A stretch of 64,000 nt of DNA, from contig CBDBJQ010000006.1 in the NCBI GenBank assembly GCA_965206405.1, positions 248,001 to 312,000 of the forward strand, in the 5' to 3' direction. Positions 41,962-51,064 of this stretch are shown here, piece by piece. Position numbers and translations under genes: made by a program. Origin of the DNA: CBDBJQ01 sp965206405. Lineage in GTDB: Bacteria; Pseudomonadota; Alphaproteobacteria; UBA8366. Within the stretch, counting starts at the first letter, position 1; every line of letters begins with the position of its first letter. Under the pieces are notes generated by a model. It did no database searches and was not told where the DNA came from. It saw only the letters and a program-made list of their open reading frames with translations.

Positions 41962-43956
41962 TTGCACGCAATTCGCTCGGTAATTGATTTCGCCAGTCGC
42001 TACTCCGGGCCTGCGGTTGCCCAGCTGTATTTCTTCTGCGCGTTCGTCACCCTCTGGGAGGTGGTCGCCCGCTACGTTTTCGACAGCCCCACCCAGTGGG
42101 CGTTCGAAGTTGTTATGGTGCTCTGCGCGACGGCGTGGATGCTCTCCTCCGGGTTCATCACCCTTAAACAGCGCCATATCGGTATCACTGTCTTCTACCT
42201 GATGGCGTCCGAGCGCGCGCGCTGGTGGCTCGATCTGCTGGCGATGGTTGTCGGTATCGGCGCCGTGTTCCTTCTCGCCAACGACGCGATTACGCGCGCT
42301 CTGGAGTCGATCGACCTGATCGAGCGCGCCGGTAGCGCTTGGAACTCGCCGCTGCCATTGCTGCTGAAGACCGCGCTCTTCCTGGGCGCCAGCCTCTATC
42401 TGCTACAGCTGACGGTCAACCTGTCTCGCCACTTCCAGGCGCGTGCCGCCCAGATCATCGTAATGGCCATCGGGGCGGTGCTGGTCATCCGGCTCATCCT
42501 GCTGGCACTGGCCCACTACTTTGGCGATGTCGCCCTCTGGGCCACGCTTGATGGCATGTTCACCGCGGTCGGCGAAACCCTGGATCCGACCAGGGTTTCC
42601 GATATCCGCGAAGCGGGTATCGCGGCGGTCAGCGTCGGCATCGTGATTGCGATGCTGCTCCTGATGACCACCGGGATGCCTCTCGGGATCGTCACGCTGA
42701 TCGTATCGATCGCCGTCGCCCTGCTGTTCTTCGGTCCGCAGGGATTGTTCCTGGTCTCCACCAACGCCGGTGGGCTGCTCGAAAGCTACCCGCTGGTTGC
42801 GGTCCCGCTCTTTGTCCTCATGGCCTCGATTCTCGAACGCGCCGGGATTGCAGAAGATTTGTTCGATGCGATGTCGATCTTCTCCGGCAGCCTGCGCGGC
42901 GGGGTGGCGGTGCAAACCGTCGTGGTGGCTGTGGTTATGGCCGCAATGTCCGGCATCATGGGCGGCGAGATCGTCATGCTTGGCCTGGTCGCGCTGCCGC
43001 AGATGCTTCGGCTCGGCTACGACAAGAGGCTGACCATTGGCACCATTTGCGCCTCGGGATCGCTTGCCACCCTCATCCCGCCGAGCGTGGTCATGATCAT
43101 CTACGGCCTCTCGGCCCAGGTCTCGATCGGCGATCTGTTCATGGCCGGCGCGGTTCCCGGCCTGATGTTAGCGGGGTTCTACATCGTCTTCGTTCTCATA
43201 CGCTGCCAGATCAATCCGGCCCTCGCGCCCACCGCCGAGGAAGTTGCGGCGCGCACGGGCGGCGACACCCAGCTGTCGAGACACCGGATGCTTGCGGTGC
43301 TCATGTCGGTTTTGCTGATCGCACTTGTGCTCGGGTCAATCTATTCTGGCATCGCGTCGGTGACCGAAGCGGCCGGGGTCGGGGTCTTTGGATCCATCAT
43401 CATTGCCGCGGTTCGGTTCCGCTTCAACTGGCGCCTGGTCCAGGCCTCGCTGATCCAGACCATGAGCACTGTCGGCACCATCATCTGGCTGATCCTGGGC
43501 GCGATCAGCTTTGTCGGGATCTACAACCTGATCGGCGGCGGCGACTTCATGCGGAGCCTGTTTGCGGGCCTCGATCTGCCGCCCTTTGGCATCATCCTGG
43601 TGATGATGGGCATTCTGGTGGTTCTCGGCACCTTTATGGAGTGGATCGCGATCGTCTTCATCACGGTGCCGATTTTCGCGCCTGTGGTGGTCGGCATGGC
43701 TGCGGAACTCGGCCTCGAGCCCGAATGGGCGGCGGTGTGGTTCGGGGTTCTGTTCGTGATGAACATCCAGATCTATTTTCTGTCTCCGCCGTTCGGCCCG
43801 GCCTGCTTCTGGCTGAAATCGGTCGCGCCCCCGGACATCACGCTTCAGGAAATCTTCATGGCGGTGCTTCCTTTCATCGCCCTCCAGATCACCGGTCTCG
43901 TCCTTGTTATGTTCTTCCCGGAGATCGCCTTGTGGCTGCCCCGGGCCCTGAGTTAG
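41962..43956 (+). CDS. TRAP transporter fused small/large permease (DctQM)
   Basis: A 664-residue membrane protein. The first about 200 residues form a DctQ-like domain with four membrane helices (FFCAFVTLWEVVARYVFDSP, WAFEVVMVLCATAWMLSSG). The rest is DctM: AAMSGIMGGEIVMLGLVALP, the conserved GSLATLIPPSVVMIIYG, and a C-terminal QIYFLSPPFGPACFWLK. Q/M fusions are common in one TRAP branch. The start is a TTG at 41962 after a GAGGAG ribosome site. It works with the binding protein encoded upstream. Confidence 0.93.
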   Translation: MHAIRSVIDFASRYSGPAVAQLYFFCAFVTLWEVVARYVFDSPTQWAFEVVMVLCATAWMLSSGFITLKQRHIGITVFYLMASERARWWLDLLAMVVGIGAVFLLANDAITRALESIDLIERAGSAWNSPLPLLLKTALFLGASLYLLQLTVNLSRHFQARAAQIIVMAIGAVLVIRLILLALAHYFGDVALWATLDGMFTAVGETLDPTRVSDIREAGIAAVSVGIVIAMLLLMTTGMPLGIVTLIVSIAVALLFFGPQGLFLVSTNAGGLLESYPLVAVPLFVLMASILERAGIAEDLFDAMSIFSGSLRGGVAVQTVVVAVVMAAMSGIMGGEIVMLGLVALPQMLRLGYDKRLTIGTICASGSLATLIPPSVVMIIYGLSAQVSIGDLFMAGAVPGLMLAGFYIVFVLIRCQINPALAPTAEEVAARTGGDTQLSRHRMLAVLMSVLLIALVLGSIYSGIASVTEAAGVGVFGSIIIAAVRFRFNWRLVQASLIQTMSTVGTIIWLILGAISFVGIYNLIGGGDFMRSLFAGLDLPPFGIILVMMGILVVLGTFMEWIAIVFITVPIFAPVVVGMAAELGLEPEWAAVWFGVLFVMNIQIYFLSPPFGPACFWLKSVAPPDITLQEIFMAVLPFIALQITGLVLVMFFPEIALWLPRALS

Positions 43957-44021
43957 GGCCCTGGATGGAAACCGGAACCACTCCGCCCGGCGCCGCCTGA
44001 CCGCAGTTTGAGGAACGCATC

Positions 44022-44183
44022 ATGATAAAACCCGAAGAAACCCTGGATGCCGAAGGGTTCGGCGGTACCGCCCGCAGAGATGACGAGGAGCTGGATACCG
44101 TTCACTGGCCTGCCCTTGCCGGCGCCATCTTCGCGGCTGCGATCACCGCAACCATGTTCTGGCTGGCCACGGGTCTCGTCTGA
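44022..44183 (+). CDS. 53-residue single-pass membrane protein after the TRAP permease
   Basis: A short ORF from ATG 44022, 65 bp after the permease stop, with a GAGGAACG ribosome-site-like sequence upstream. It has an acidic N-terminal half (ETLDAEGFGGTARRDDEELD) and one hydrophobic helix at the C-terminus (PALAGAIFAAAITATMFWLA). I do not know its family. Position suggests a transport accessory or a small regulatory membrane protein. Confidence 0.6.
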   Translation: MIKPEETLDAEGFGGTARRDDEELDTVHWPALAGAIFAAAITATMFWLATGLV

Positions 44184-44243
44184 CAGTCCGTCGGACGACT
44201 GACAGCCACCGCCGGACGACGGCCTGAACCGGCGATACGACGT

Positions 44244-44277
44244 ACACCGGCGCCTTTCGGCTTTTATTCCCCGGTGT
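44244..44277 (+). terminator. Possible terminator after the TRAP operon
   Basis: ACACCGG pairs with CCGGTGT across a 20-base loop and is followed by TTTAA. A weak stem-loop that could end the TRAP operon; the opposite strand would serve the dehalogenase relic poorly. Confidence 0.35.
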
Positions 44278-44587
44278 TTAATCTTCGGGCAAAGTGCCGG
44301 GGATCATGTTTCCGAACCCGACCATCTGCGGGCCGGTGCCGCGATAGCTTTTGATCACAGCACCAATCGCGGCAATATCCGTCTCCCCAGGCGGCGTGTT
44401 GCAGCGCGCCCGATTCCATGGCTGGGCGCAGCGCATTCCAGATTCAGGTCAGCAGGCCGGGATGGCATGCCAGATGCCGGGACAGGGACGAGACATAGGG
44501 CGCCGGGTAGAGTTTGTGGATTTCGTCATAGATCGGAGCGATTTCGCCGACCGCCTGATGCTCTGGAATCTCGCGAAATTGCGCCAT
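44278..44587 (-). pseudogene. DehI-type 2-haloacid dehalogenase remnant
   Basis: From ATG 44587 the frame reads EIAPIYDEIHKLYPAPYVSS and RHLACHPGLL, then stops at a TGA (about 44451), continuing IWNALRPAMESGALQHAAW. A later piece in another frame reads DIAAIGAVIKSYRGTGPQMV and GFGNMIPG. These fit the N-terminal repeat and an end segment of DehI (halocarboxylic acid dehydrogenase/dehalogenase), normally about 250-300 residues. The gene is deleted, stopped and frameshifted. Confidence 0.6.
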
Positions 44588-44595
44588 GCCTCGGT

Positions 44596-45342
44596 TCAGG
44601 AGGAACCGATGCGGCCGATGCCCGGCAGTTTGAGAGCCGGCCTGTTGAAATCAATACCGCAGATCAGGCCCAGGATGTTAATCTCGATGCCTTCCTCCAG
44701 AGCTAGCAGGATCCCGAAGACGCCACCCAGCGACAGCTGGTACCCGGTGCCGCTCGGGCTCTTCGCCAGGGTCACCAGGCCGCCGAGATAATCCTTGCCG
44801 ATCGCCGTTGGTGGCAGGTCCAGACGCAATTCAGGCAGCTGGCGCGCCACGAAAGCTGTAAAGGTGTTGCTGTTAGGCCCCGGCCAGGCGCTGTAGCGGT
44901 TCGGCCAGGGATATTCGGCTATTGCCGCTCCGATCCTCTCGATCAGCGGCTCGGCTTTGGCCCCGCGGATTTCGGCCAGCAATTGCGGGCGCTCTCCGTA
45001 CCAGTGGGCGTCGGGAATGCCGGGGCCCGAACGGACAGCCTTGCCGCCGTAACGGGTGCCCCAGCCGATAACCTCGTGCCGCCAGTATTCGGACGCGCCT
45101 TGCCGCTTGGTCGCGATCCAGGAATGCACACCGAAGGTACCGCGCCAGCCCCAGGTCCGGGCGGCGTAAATCTGGATAATAGCGCCATCGAAATCGTCGA
45201 CCTTTGGCGCCTGTCGGCTGCTGTCGCGTCTTGCTTCGCTCCAGTGCGTGGTGCCTCCAGAGTTTCTGGCCGAACAGCTCACGGCGATCGACAGACCGAA
45301 AACCGCAACGATCAAAAGCGCGATACGGATCAGCCGCCGCAT
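44596..45342 (-). CDS. DUF3750 domain-containing protein
   Basis: A 248-residue protein with an N-terminal membrane or signal segment (IRIALLIVAVFGLSIAVSC), whose LSIAVSC resembles a lipobox without Gly. The DUF3750 core shows IIQIYAARTWGWRGTFGVHSW in outline, HEVIGWGTRYGG and PWPNRYSAWPGPNSNTF. The family is periplasmic or membrane-bound with no known activity. It overlaps the arginase-family gene upstream by one base, so it is co-transcribed with it. Confidence 0.88.
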   Translation of the reverse strand: MRRLIRIALLIVAVFGLSIAVSCSARNSGGTTHWSEARRDSSRQAPKVDDFDGAIIQIYAARTWGWRGTFGVHSWIATKRQGASEYWRHEVIGWGTRYGGKAVRSGPGIPDAHWYGERPQLLAEIRGAKAEPLIERIGAAIAEYPWPNRYSAWPGPNSNTFTAFVARQLPELRLDLPPTAIGKDYLGGLVTLAKSPSGTGYQLSLGGVFGILLALEEGIEINILGLICGIDFNRPALKLPGIGRIGSS

Positions 45343-46244
45343 CAGACAGCGATCAGGTTGCGCAACAGGGCAAGCGCTGCAGGCAGGGTTTTTTCATCGT
45401 CAGGCTCTGGTGCGAGCTCAACCAGGCAGGCGCCCGCGATGCCGGGCCCGGTGGCGATCCGGCGCAGCAGAAACACCACCTCTGCAACCCGCAGGCCGCC
45501 CGGGACCGGCGACTGGACGCCGGGTATTTCCGAAGGATCGATGCCGTCGCAATCGAGCGCGACCACCACCGGAAGATCACGGGCAATCCGTGCAACGGTC
45601 GTCTCGATGCCGCCTTCGAGCATGTCGTTCATGGTGATTATTCCAGCACCCCGGCGCAACGCGTCGTCCCGATCTTCGGGATCCGAGCTTCCGGTTCCGC
45701 GCAGACCGATTTGGACGATGTCCCGGATCCACGGCATGCTGCCGGCACAGCGCATGGCCGAGGACCGGCCCATGGTCTCTCCATGCCGCTCGCGACACCA
45801 GTCGAGATGCGCGTCGATCTGCACGAGGTTGACGGGCTCGTGCGCCTTGAAGGCAGCAAGGAAGGGGATGGTTACGGAATCATCACCGCCGACCACCACC
45901 GGGCGGGCGCAAGCGCGCAAAATATCGCGGGTTGCAGCACTGATGTGTCGGCGATTCGCAGCCCCACCGTCGGCCTTGGTTTCTACGTCGCCGCAATCGA
46001 AGATTCCCGGATGGTCAGAGTCCTCAGAACCGCGAGGGAAGCTCTCGCCGGTGTCGAAATCGGCGTGTCCCTTCATCCAAACCTGTTTCTCGGATGCTGC
46101 GCGCAGCAGGTCGGGCACAGCCGCCGAGCGTTCCGGACTGCCGGCATAGGGTGTGCCGTGGCGAGCGCCGAGGATCCCGACGGCACCTTCCGGCAAGTCC
46201 GGAATTGCCCTGGAGGGAAGATCGAAGAAGGTGGAATCCAGCAT
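45342..46244 (-). CDS. Agmatinase/arginase (ureohydrolase) family protein
   Basis: A 300-residue binuclear manganese hydrolase. The metal motifs are present: GGDDSVTIP (GGDHS in most members, here Asp for His), VQIDAHLDWC (DAHxD) and VALDCDGIDPSEIPG (DxDxxDP). The His-to-Asp change in GGDHS removes a usual Mn ligand and is worth noting; C-terminal ELAPEPDDEKT is typical. It may hydrolyse agmatine, a guanidino acid or formimino compound. Confidence 0.87.
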   Translation of the reverse strand: MLDSTFFDLPSRAIPDLPEGAVGILGARHGTPYAGSPERSAAVPDLLRAASEKQVWMKGHADFDTGESFPRGSEDSDHPGIFDCGDVETKADGGAANRRHISAATRDILRACARPVVVGGDDSVTIPFLAAFKAHEPVNLVQIDAHLDWCRERHGETMGRSSAMRCAGSMPWIRDIVQIGLRGTGSSDPEDRDDALRRGAGIITMNDMLEGGIETTVARIARDLPVVVALDCDGIDPSEIPGVQSPVPGGLRVAEVVFLLRRIATGPGIAGACLVELAPEPDDEKTLPAALALLRNLIAV

Positions 46245-46331
46245 GCTCGTCCTTAGTAGCCCATCCTTAGTGGTCCATTTCTTAGTGGAACGCTCTTTGG
46301 AGCTTTTTCGTGTATCGCCGTCGGGTTGCGG

Positions 46332-47459
46332 TCAGACGAAGCGCGGCATCACCTTTTCGGCGAACAGTTCCAGCGAGGGGAGAATGCGGTCGCGCCCGTG
46401 CAGGCCCTGCGGGATCAGGAGGAAGCACTCGCGGAAGGGCACTGTTGCGGTTGCGGCCTCGATCTCGCGGGAGATCGTGTCCGGCGAGCCGACCAGGAGT
46501 TTCGGCATGCCCTGTCCAAACTGCATCGACCAGCTGTTCCAGAACCAGCGCATATCCTCCATCCATTCCTCCGCCTCGGCGTCGGTCTCGGCGCAGATCA
46601 TGATGCCGCCCCAGCCAGCCTCCTCGCCGGGCGCCACCTTGTGGCCATGTTGGGTGGCCTCCTCGGCGTAGACGGCCCAGAGCGCGCGGCAGAACTCGAG
46701 ATCATCGGCGAGGACAATCGGCTTGCCGCCGTGCTGGGCCCAGAACTTGGCCGTGCTCATCGAGTGGGTGAAGCCGCCATAGAGCGGCGGGTGCGGGCGC
46801 TGGAGTGGGCGCGGCGCGATGCCGATCTCTGAGATCCGCATATCCGCATCGACGCCGCGGCCGTAATCGGTATAGACCGGATGCTGGTGCGGATTGACGA
46901 AGTCCTCGGGCGGGAAGCGCCAGAAGCGTCCGGCATGGGAGAAAGTCTCCTGCTGCAGGGCAGTGAGCACGACTTCGACGAACTCCTCAAAATACGCACG
47001 GTTGTAGTCATCCGCAGGTTCGCCCTTGTTCCACGGTCCGACCGCCTGCAGATCGTCGCGAATGCGGAAGTTGTCGACCCAGCGCGCCTGATAGCCCCGC
47101 ACCAGGCCGACCCCGAACCGCCCGCCGAGCATGTGGTCCATGGTAGCGATCGCCTCGGCGGTGCGAAGCGGGTTATGGGCGGTCGAGACGAAGCCGCAGG
47201 TGATGACTCGCAGCCGTGAGGTGTGCTGGCCTAGCCACATGCCCATCAGGGTCGGGTCGTTGGCGGTCTCGAAGCCCTCGATCTGGAGATGGTGCTCGGG
47301 ATGGCCGTAGCCGGCGTAGCCGGCCGAATCGGCAAAGGTGGCGTATTCGGCGATCTCGGCGAGCATGCGCTGGTAGAGCTCGGGGTTCTGGCCGGCCATG
47401 CCGGCCTCCAGCTCGTGCCGCCGGCCGACGGTGCAGTACATGAAGAGATTGAAATCCAT
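46332..47459 (-). CDS. LLM class flavin-dependent oxidoreductase
   Basis: A 375-residue luciferase-like monooxygenase with a TIM-barrel fold. Signatures are YAGYGHPEHHLQIEG, the loop RLRVITCGFVSTAHNPLRTAEAIATMDHML (in outline), RFGVGLVRGYQARW and LVGSPDTISREIEAA. It uses reduced flavin from a separate reductase and acts on an unknown substrate. It is upstream on the minus strand of the arginase-family gene and downstream of the DUF35 and thiolase genes. Confidence 0.93.
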   Translation of the reverse strand: MDFNLFMYCTVGRRHELEAGMAGQNPELYQRMLAEIAEYATFADSAGYAGYGHPEHHLQIEGFETANDPTLMGMWLGQHTSRLRVITCGFVSTAHNPLRTAEAIATMDHMLGGRFGVGLVRGYQARWVDNFRIRDDLQAVGPWNKGEPADDYNRAYFEEFVEVVLTALQQETFSHAGRFWRFPPEDFVNPHQHPVYTDYGRGVDADMRISEIGIAPRPLQRPHPPLYGGFTHSMSTAKFWAQHGGKPIVLADDLEFCRALWAVYAEEATQHGHKVAPGEEAGWGGIMICAETDAEAEEWMEDMRWFWNSWSMQFGQGMPKLLVGSPDTISREIEAATATVPFRECFLLIPQGLHGRDRILPSLELFAEKVMPRFV

Positions 47460-47561
47460 CAGCCGCCCTCTTTCCGCCCGGCGCTCGATGCTTGGCGCGG
47501 TAGCGTTCCGCTCGGGCCGGCTATCCTAGGCCGACCCTCGGGAACCGTCTATCGGGGTCGG

Positions 47562-48086
47562 CTATTCGGGCAGTCCGGGATAGCGCCAGGACTCCGGCTG
47601 TTCCACCTCTTCGTCGATCGTCCATTGCGGCAAGGCGAAGCCCGGGACGACCTCCGAGAAAACCATCCGCACCCTTGTGCCGATGCCGACTTGCGGGATC
47701 AGTTCGGGCGGGGCGAGAATGCCGTCCGGTGTAACGAAGTTGCCCGCCACCCGCAATGCCTCCTCGGCGCTCGGCTCGCCTTTCTGGGCATCAAGATCGA
47801 CGAGAAGGATCAGATAGGGGGTCTTGTCCCGGAAGGCAGGTTGGATCGGGTGATGGACCTCGGCATAGGAGTGCACCGCGCCTTTCCCCTCGACCGGCAC
47901 CCACTCGCTCTCTGCATCGCCGGTCCACGGGCAGGCCGTGCACGGCGGATAGCGCAATAGCCCGCTTTTCTTGCCGCGCTGCAAACGGAATTCGCCCTCG
48001 GCACAGTAGTTGAAAAAGGCGCGGTTCTCCTGGTCGACATCGTCGACCGTCAGCATCATGCCCATGTATTCGCCCTGGAGCGGCAT
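47562..48086 (-). CDS. Zn-ribbon and OB-fold domain (DUF35) protein
   Basis: A 174-residue acyl-CoA-associated protein. The rubredoxin-like ribbon lies at about 30-55 (LLRYPPCTACPWTG, with one CxxC pair visible), followed by the OB fold (GKGAVHSYAEVHHPIQ, TPYLILLVDLDA, GTRVRMVFSEV). DUF35 proteins partner with thiolase-like proteins, and the thiolase gene is directly upstream. Confidence 0.9.
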   Translation of the reverse strand: MPLQGEYMGMMLTVDDVDQENRAFFNYCAEGEFRLQRGKKSGLLRYPPCTACPWTGDAESEWVPVEGKGAVHSYAEVHHPIQPAFRDKTPYLILLVDLDAQKGEPSAEEALRVAGNFVTPDGILAPPELIPQVGIGTRVRMVFSEVVPGFALPQWTIDEEVEQPESWRYPGLPE

Positions 48087-48132
48087 GGTTCTGCCTCCTG
48101 TTCCTGGTCCTGTTCCGGGCCCTGTTCGCCAA

Positions 48133-49395
48133 TCAATCCCGGCTCATCACCATGGCCGAGCCGGTTCCCGGCATCGCCCAGCCGAGATTGGCCGTGAGGT
48201 TGACCTTGCGCACTTGCCGACAGCCGCCCTCGGCGTAGTCGTAGGTGTGCTGTCGCTTTCCGTCCGGTCCGACCGGGCAGGAATCGTCGATGTCGTGCCG
48301 GAGCTGGCGAGTGTTCTCGATGACCATGTTCATGCCATGAGTGTAGCCCTCGCAGAGATGCCCGCCGGAGGTGTTGTTGGGTCGCAGGCCACCAAGCTCG
48401 ATGGCGCCGGATGAGACGTAGTCGCCGCCTTCTCCCTTGGCACAGAATCCGTAATCCTCGAGCTGGAGCATGGTGGTGAAGGTGAAGGCGTCGTAGGAGC
48501 CGGTTACGTCGATGTCTTCGGGCCCTACGCCCGCATTCGGCCACAGGATGTCTTTGGCGTAATGGCCGGCGACGGTCGAGATCGGACCATGCTGGTAGTG
48601 CATGTCGATACGCGGCTTGCAGACGCGTCCGGCTACCGAAAGGATTTTGGCGGGCGGCTTCGGGCAGTCCCGGGCCCGGTCGATCCCGGTGATGATGATA
48701 CAGGTCGCATTGTCGGTCTCAACACAGCAGTCGAGCAGATGCAGGGGCGTGCAGATGATCCGCGAGCCGACGACATCTTCGACCGTGTAGCGTTGCTTGT
48801 AGTAGGCTTTCGGGTTGTTCGAGGCATGCTTGGAGTGGGCGACCTTCACGCCGGCGATCTGCTCGGGCGTCGTGCCGTAGTCGTACATGTGGCGCAGGAA
48901 GGTCGGCGCGAACATCTGCCCGGCGCTCTGCCAGCCATAGGCCCGGTGGTGGATCTGGTCGCCGGTGATCGGCACCGCCGAGCGCGCGCCGGTGCCGCCG
49001 ATCCTGACCTGGCTGTAGCCGTTCATGGCCCGGAAGATGGCCACGGATTTGCACATGCCGGCCTCGATGACGCCCATGGCGATGCCGATCAGCGCCTCGG
49101 TTGACGAGCCGCCGCCATGCACGTCCATGTAGAAGTTGAGGCGGATGCCGAGATCGCCGGCAACGAAAGGCGCGAAGGTCGAATCATTGCCGGAATAGCT
49201 GAGCATTCCGTCGACATCGCCGGCGGTCATACCGGCGTCATTCATCGCGTTGCGGACCGCCTTTGTGGCCAGCGATCGCGTCGATTCCTCGGAGCCGCGG
49301 CGGTACTCGGTTTCACCGACGCCGCAGACAGCGTATTTTCCCCGGAGATGGGAAGCCGAACTGGCGTCGGTTTCGCTGACGCTGGACAGGGACAT
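48133..49395 (-). CDS. Thiolase family protein (acetyl-CoA acetyltransferase/SCP-x type)
   Basis: A 420-residue thiolase-fold protein of the non-classical type that pairs with DUF35. It shows GVGETEYRRGSEEST, NDAGMTAGDVDGMLSYSG, DVHGGGSSTEALIGIAMG and, near the C-terminus, SGGHLCEGYTHGMNMV. The usual nucleophilic Cys in the CxS motif is not obvious (GGGSST at that place). The likely role is C-C bond cleavage or formation on acyl-CoA side chains in a catabolic pathway. Confidence 0.9.
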   Translation of the reverse strand: MSLSSVSETDASSASHLRGKYAVCGVGETEYRRGSEESTRSLATKAVRNAMNDAGMTAGDVDGMLSYSGNDSTFAPFVAGDLGIRLNFYMDVHGGGSSTEALIGIAMGVIEAGMCKSVAIFRAMNGYSQVRIGGTGARSAVPITGDQIHHRAYGWQSAGQMFAPTFLRHMYDYGTTPEQIAGVKVAHSKHASNNPKAYYKQRYTVEDVVGSRIICTPLHLLDCCVETDNATCIIITGIDRARDCPKPPAKILSVAGRVCKPRIDMHYQHGPISTVAGHYAKDILWPNAGVGPEDIDVTGSYDAFTFTTMLQLEDYGFCAKGEGGDYVSSGAIELGGLRPNNTSGGHLCEGYTHGMNMVIENTRQLRHDIDDSCPVGPDGKRQHTYDYAEGGCRQVRKVNLTANLGWAMPGTGSAMVMSRD

Positions 49396-49670
49396 GGATA
49401 CGGAACTCCTGGCAGTCTCTCGGTAACGTCTCAGTGACGTCTCGGTGGCGTCTCGGTGGCGTGAAACGCGGTCGCATGGAATCCGCGGTGCAGAACTCCT
49501 GCTTGAGGCAAGATAGAACGCTTTGCGGGGCGGTCGAGTGCGCTCATCTGTGGGCTCGTTGGGTTGTTCACGCCGGTTGCAACTCAGTGTGTCGGGGCTA
49601 TGGTCCGCAAACTGATCTCGCGCCCGACACTCCTGTCGATGCGCTCCGTCCGGTTTTCAGAGAGGTTTAC

Positions 49671-50876
49671 ATGCCCTACCGCCCTGGCGTCGCCTTTCTT
49701 CACACTCCCGGCCCGACCCATATCCCCGACCGGATCCTCAACGCCATGCACTGCAAGGCGGTCGATCACGGGGATCCGGCCTTCGTGGCCATGGCCCAAT
49801 CCTGCTTCGAGGACATGAAGGCGTTGTTCGGTACCTCTGGCCGGGTATTCATATACGCCTCCTCCGGGCACGGTGCTTGGCAGGGTGCCATCGCCAACCT
49901 GTTTGCGCCCGGCGACACCGTCCTCATGCTTGAGAATGGCCGGTTTTCCAGAGCCTGGGCCGAGATGGCGGGAGCCCTGGGCGTTAAGGTCGAGATGGTG
50001 TCGTCACCCTGGGGCCGCCCCGGCGATCCGGTTGCCCTCTGTGAAGCTCTGCAAGCCGATACGGAACGCAAGTTCAAGGCGGTGCTGATGATACACACGG
50101 AAACCGCCACCGGCGTGACGACCGACATCGGCGCCATTCGCCGAGCCATCAACGAGGCCGACCATCCGGCCCTGCTCGCGGTCGACGCCGTTGCCTCGTG
50201 GCTGACGGTGCCGCTGGAGATGGATAGCGCCGGCGTCGATCTGGTCGTGAGCGCAACCCAGAAGGGCTTAATGATGCCGCCGGGGATGTCGTTCCTCGCC
50301 GTTGGCGAGAAGGCGCTGGCGGCCGGAAAGCGCCTCGATAACGTGCTCGAGTACTGGTCCTGGGGGTCGCGCATGGGGAGCGAATCCTATCGCTGGTTCT
50401 GCGGCACCCCTCCCCTGCACATGCTGTTCGGGCTTCGCGAGGCCATCGATATCGTCAATGAGGAAAGCCTCCCGGCGATGATCGCCCGCCATCGGCGGCT
50501 GACCGGCGGTATCCATGCCTGCATCGAATGCTGGTCCCAGAGCGGCGTGCTGTCCTTCAACGTTCCTGAATCGGCAGAGCGGGCGGTGTCGCTCACGGTG
50601 GTTCGGGTCGAGGGTTCGCCGGGCGCCGACCGCATCCGCGAGGCGGCGCGCGATCTGTTCGATATCGTCCTTGGCAGCGGGCTCGCCGAGCTCGAGGGCA
50701 AGGTGTTCCGGATCGGCCATATGGGCGATCTCAACGTTCCCATGGTCATGGGAATGCTCGGTGGTCTCGAGGCGGTGCTGAGCCGGCTCTCGGTGCCGCA
50801 TGCAAGTGGCCTGGCGGCTGCGGCGGCGCATTTTGCAACGACAGCGCCTGAGGGACTGTCCGGGACGGCGGTTTGA
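49671..50876 (+). CDS. Class V aminotransferase (serine/alanine--glyoxylate type)
   Basis: A 401-residue PLP enzyme. It begins HTPGPTHIPDRILNAMHCKA and shows YASSGHGAWQGAIANLFAPGD in outline, IHTETATGVTTDI, LAVDAVASWLTVPLEMD and the PLP lysine in VVSATQKGLMMPPGMSF (about 205). The ATG at 49671 follows AGAGAGG; the frame is open to 49434 but without conserved sequence. It probably transaminates glyoxylate with serine or alanine. Upstream there is a short tandem repeat (GTCTCGGTGGC, about 49437-49460). Confidence 0.92.
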   Translation: MPYRPGVAFLHTPGPTHIPDRILNAMHCKAVDHGDPAFVAMAQSCFEDMKALFGTSGRVFIYASSGHGAWQGAIANLFAPGDTVLMLENGRFSRAWAEMAGALGVKVEMVSSPWGRPGDPVALCEALQADTERKFKAVLMIHTETATGVTTDIGAIRRAINEADHPALLAVDAVASWLTVPLEMDSAGVDLVVSATQKGLMMPPGMSFLAVGEKALAAGKRLDNVLEYWSWGSRMGSESYRWFCGTPPLHMLFGLREAIDIVNEESLPAMIARHRRLTGGIHACIECWSQSGVLSFNVPESAERAVSLTVVRVEGSPGADRIREAARDLFDIVLGSGLAELEGKVFRIGHMGDLNVPMVMGMLGGLEAVLSRLSVPHASGLAAAAAHFATTAPEGLSGTAV

Positions 50877-51064
50877 GGTCGGGGGTTTGAGGCCGGGAGG
50901 CTGTCAGGGAATATGCGTGGGGCATAGATAAAACATCTATAAAGCATAGACAAAAAGCATATAAAACGCGCACAAGAGTACGCAATGGGCGCAGGGCGGG
51001 CATAAGCGTACATCCGGCGCACGCTAGGCGTACGCCTTGCGACTAACAGATGGGGAGAACGGGC

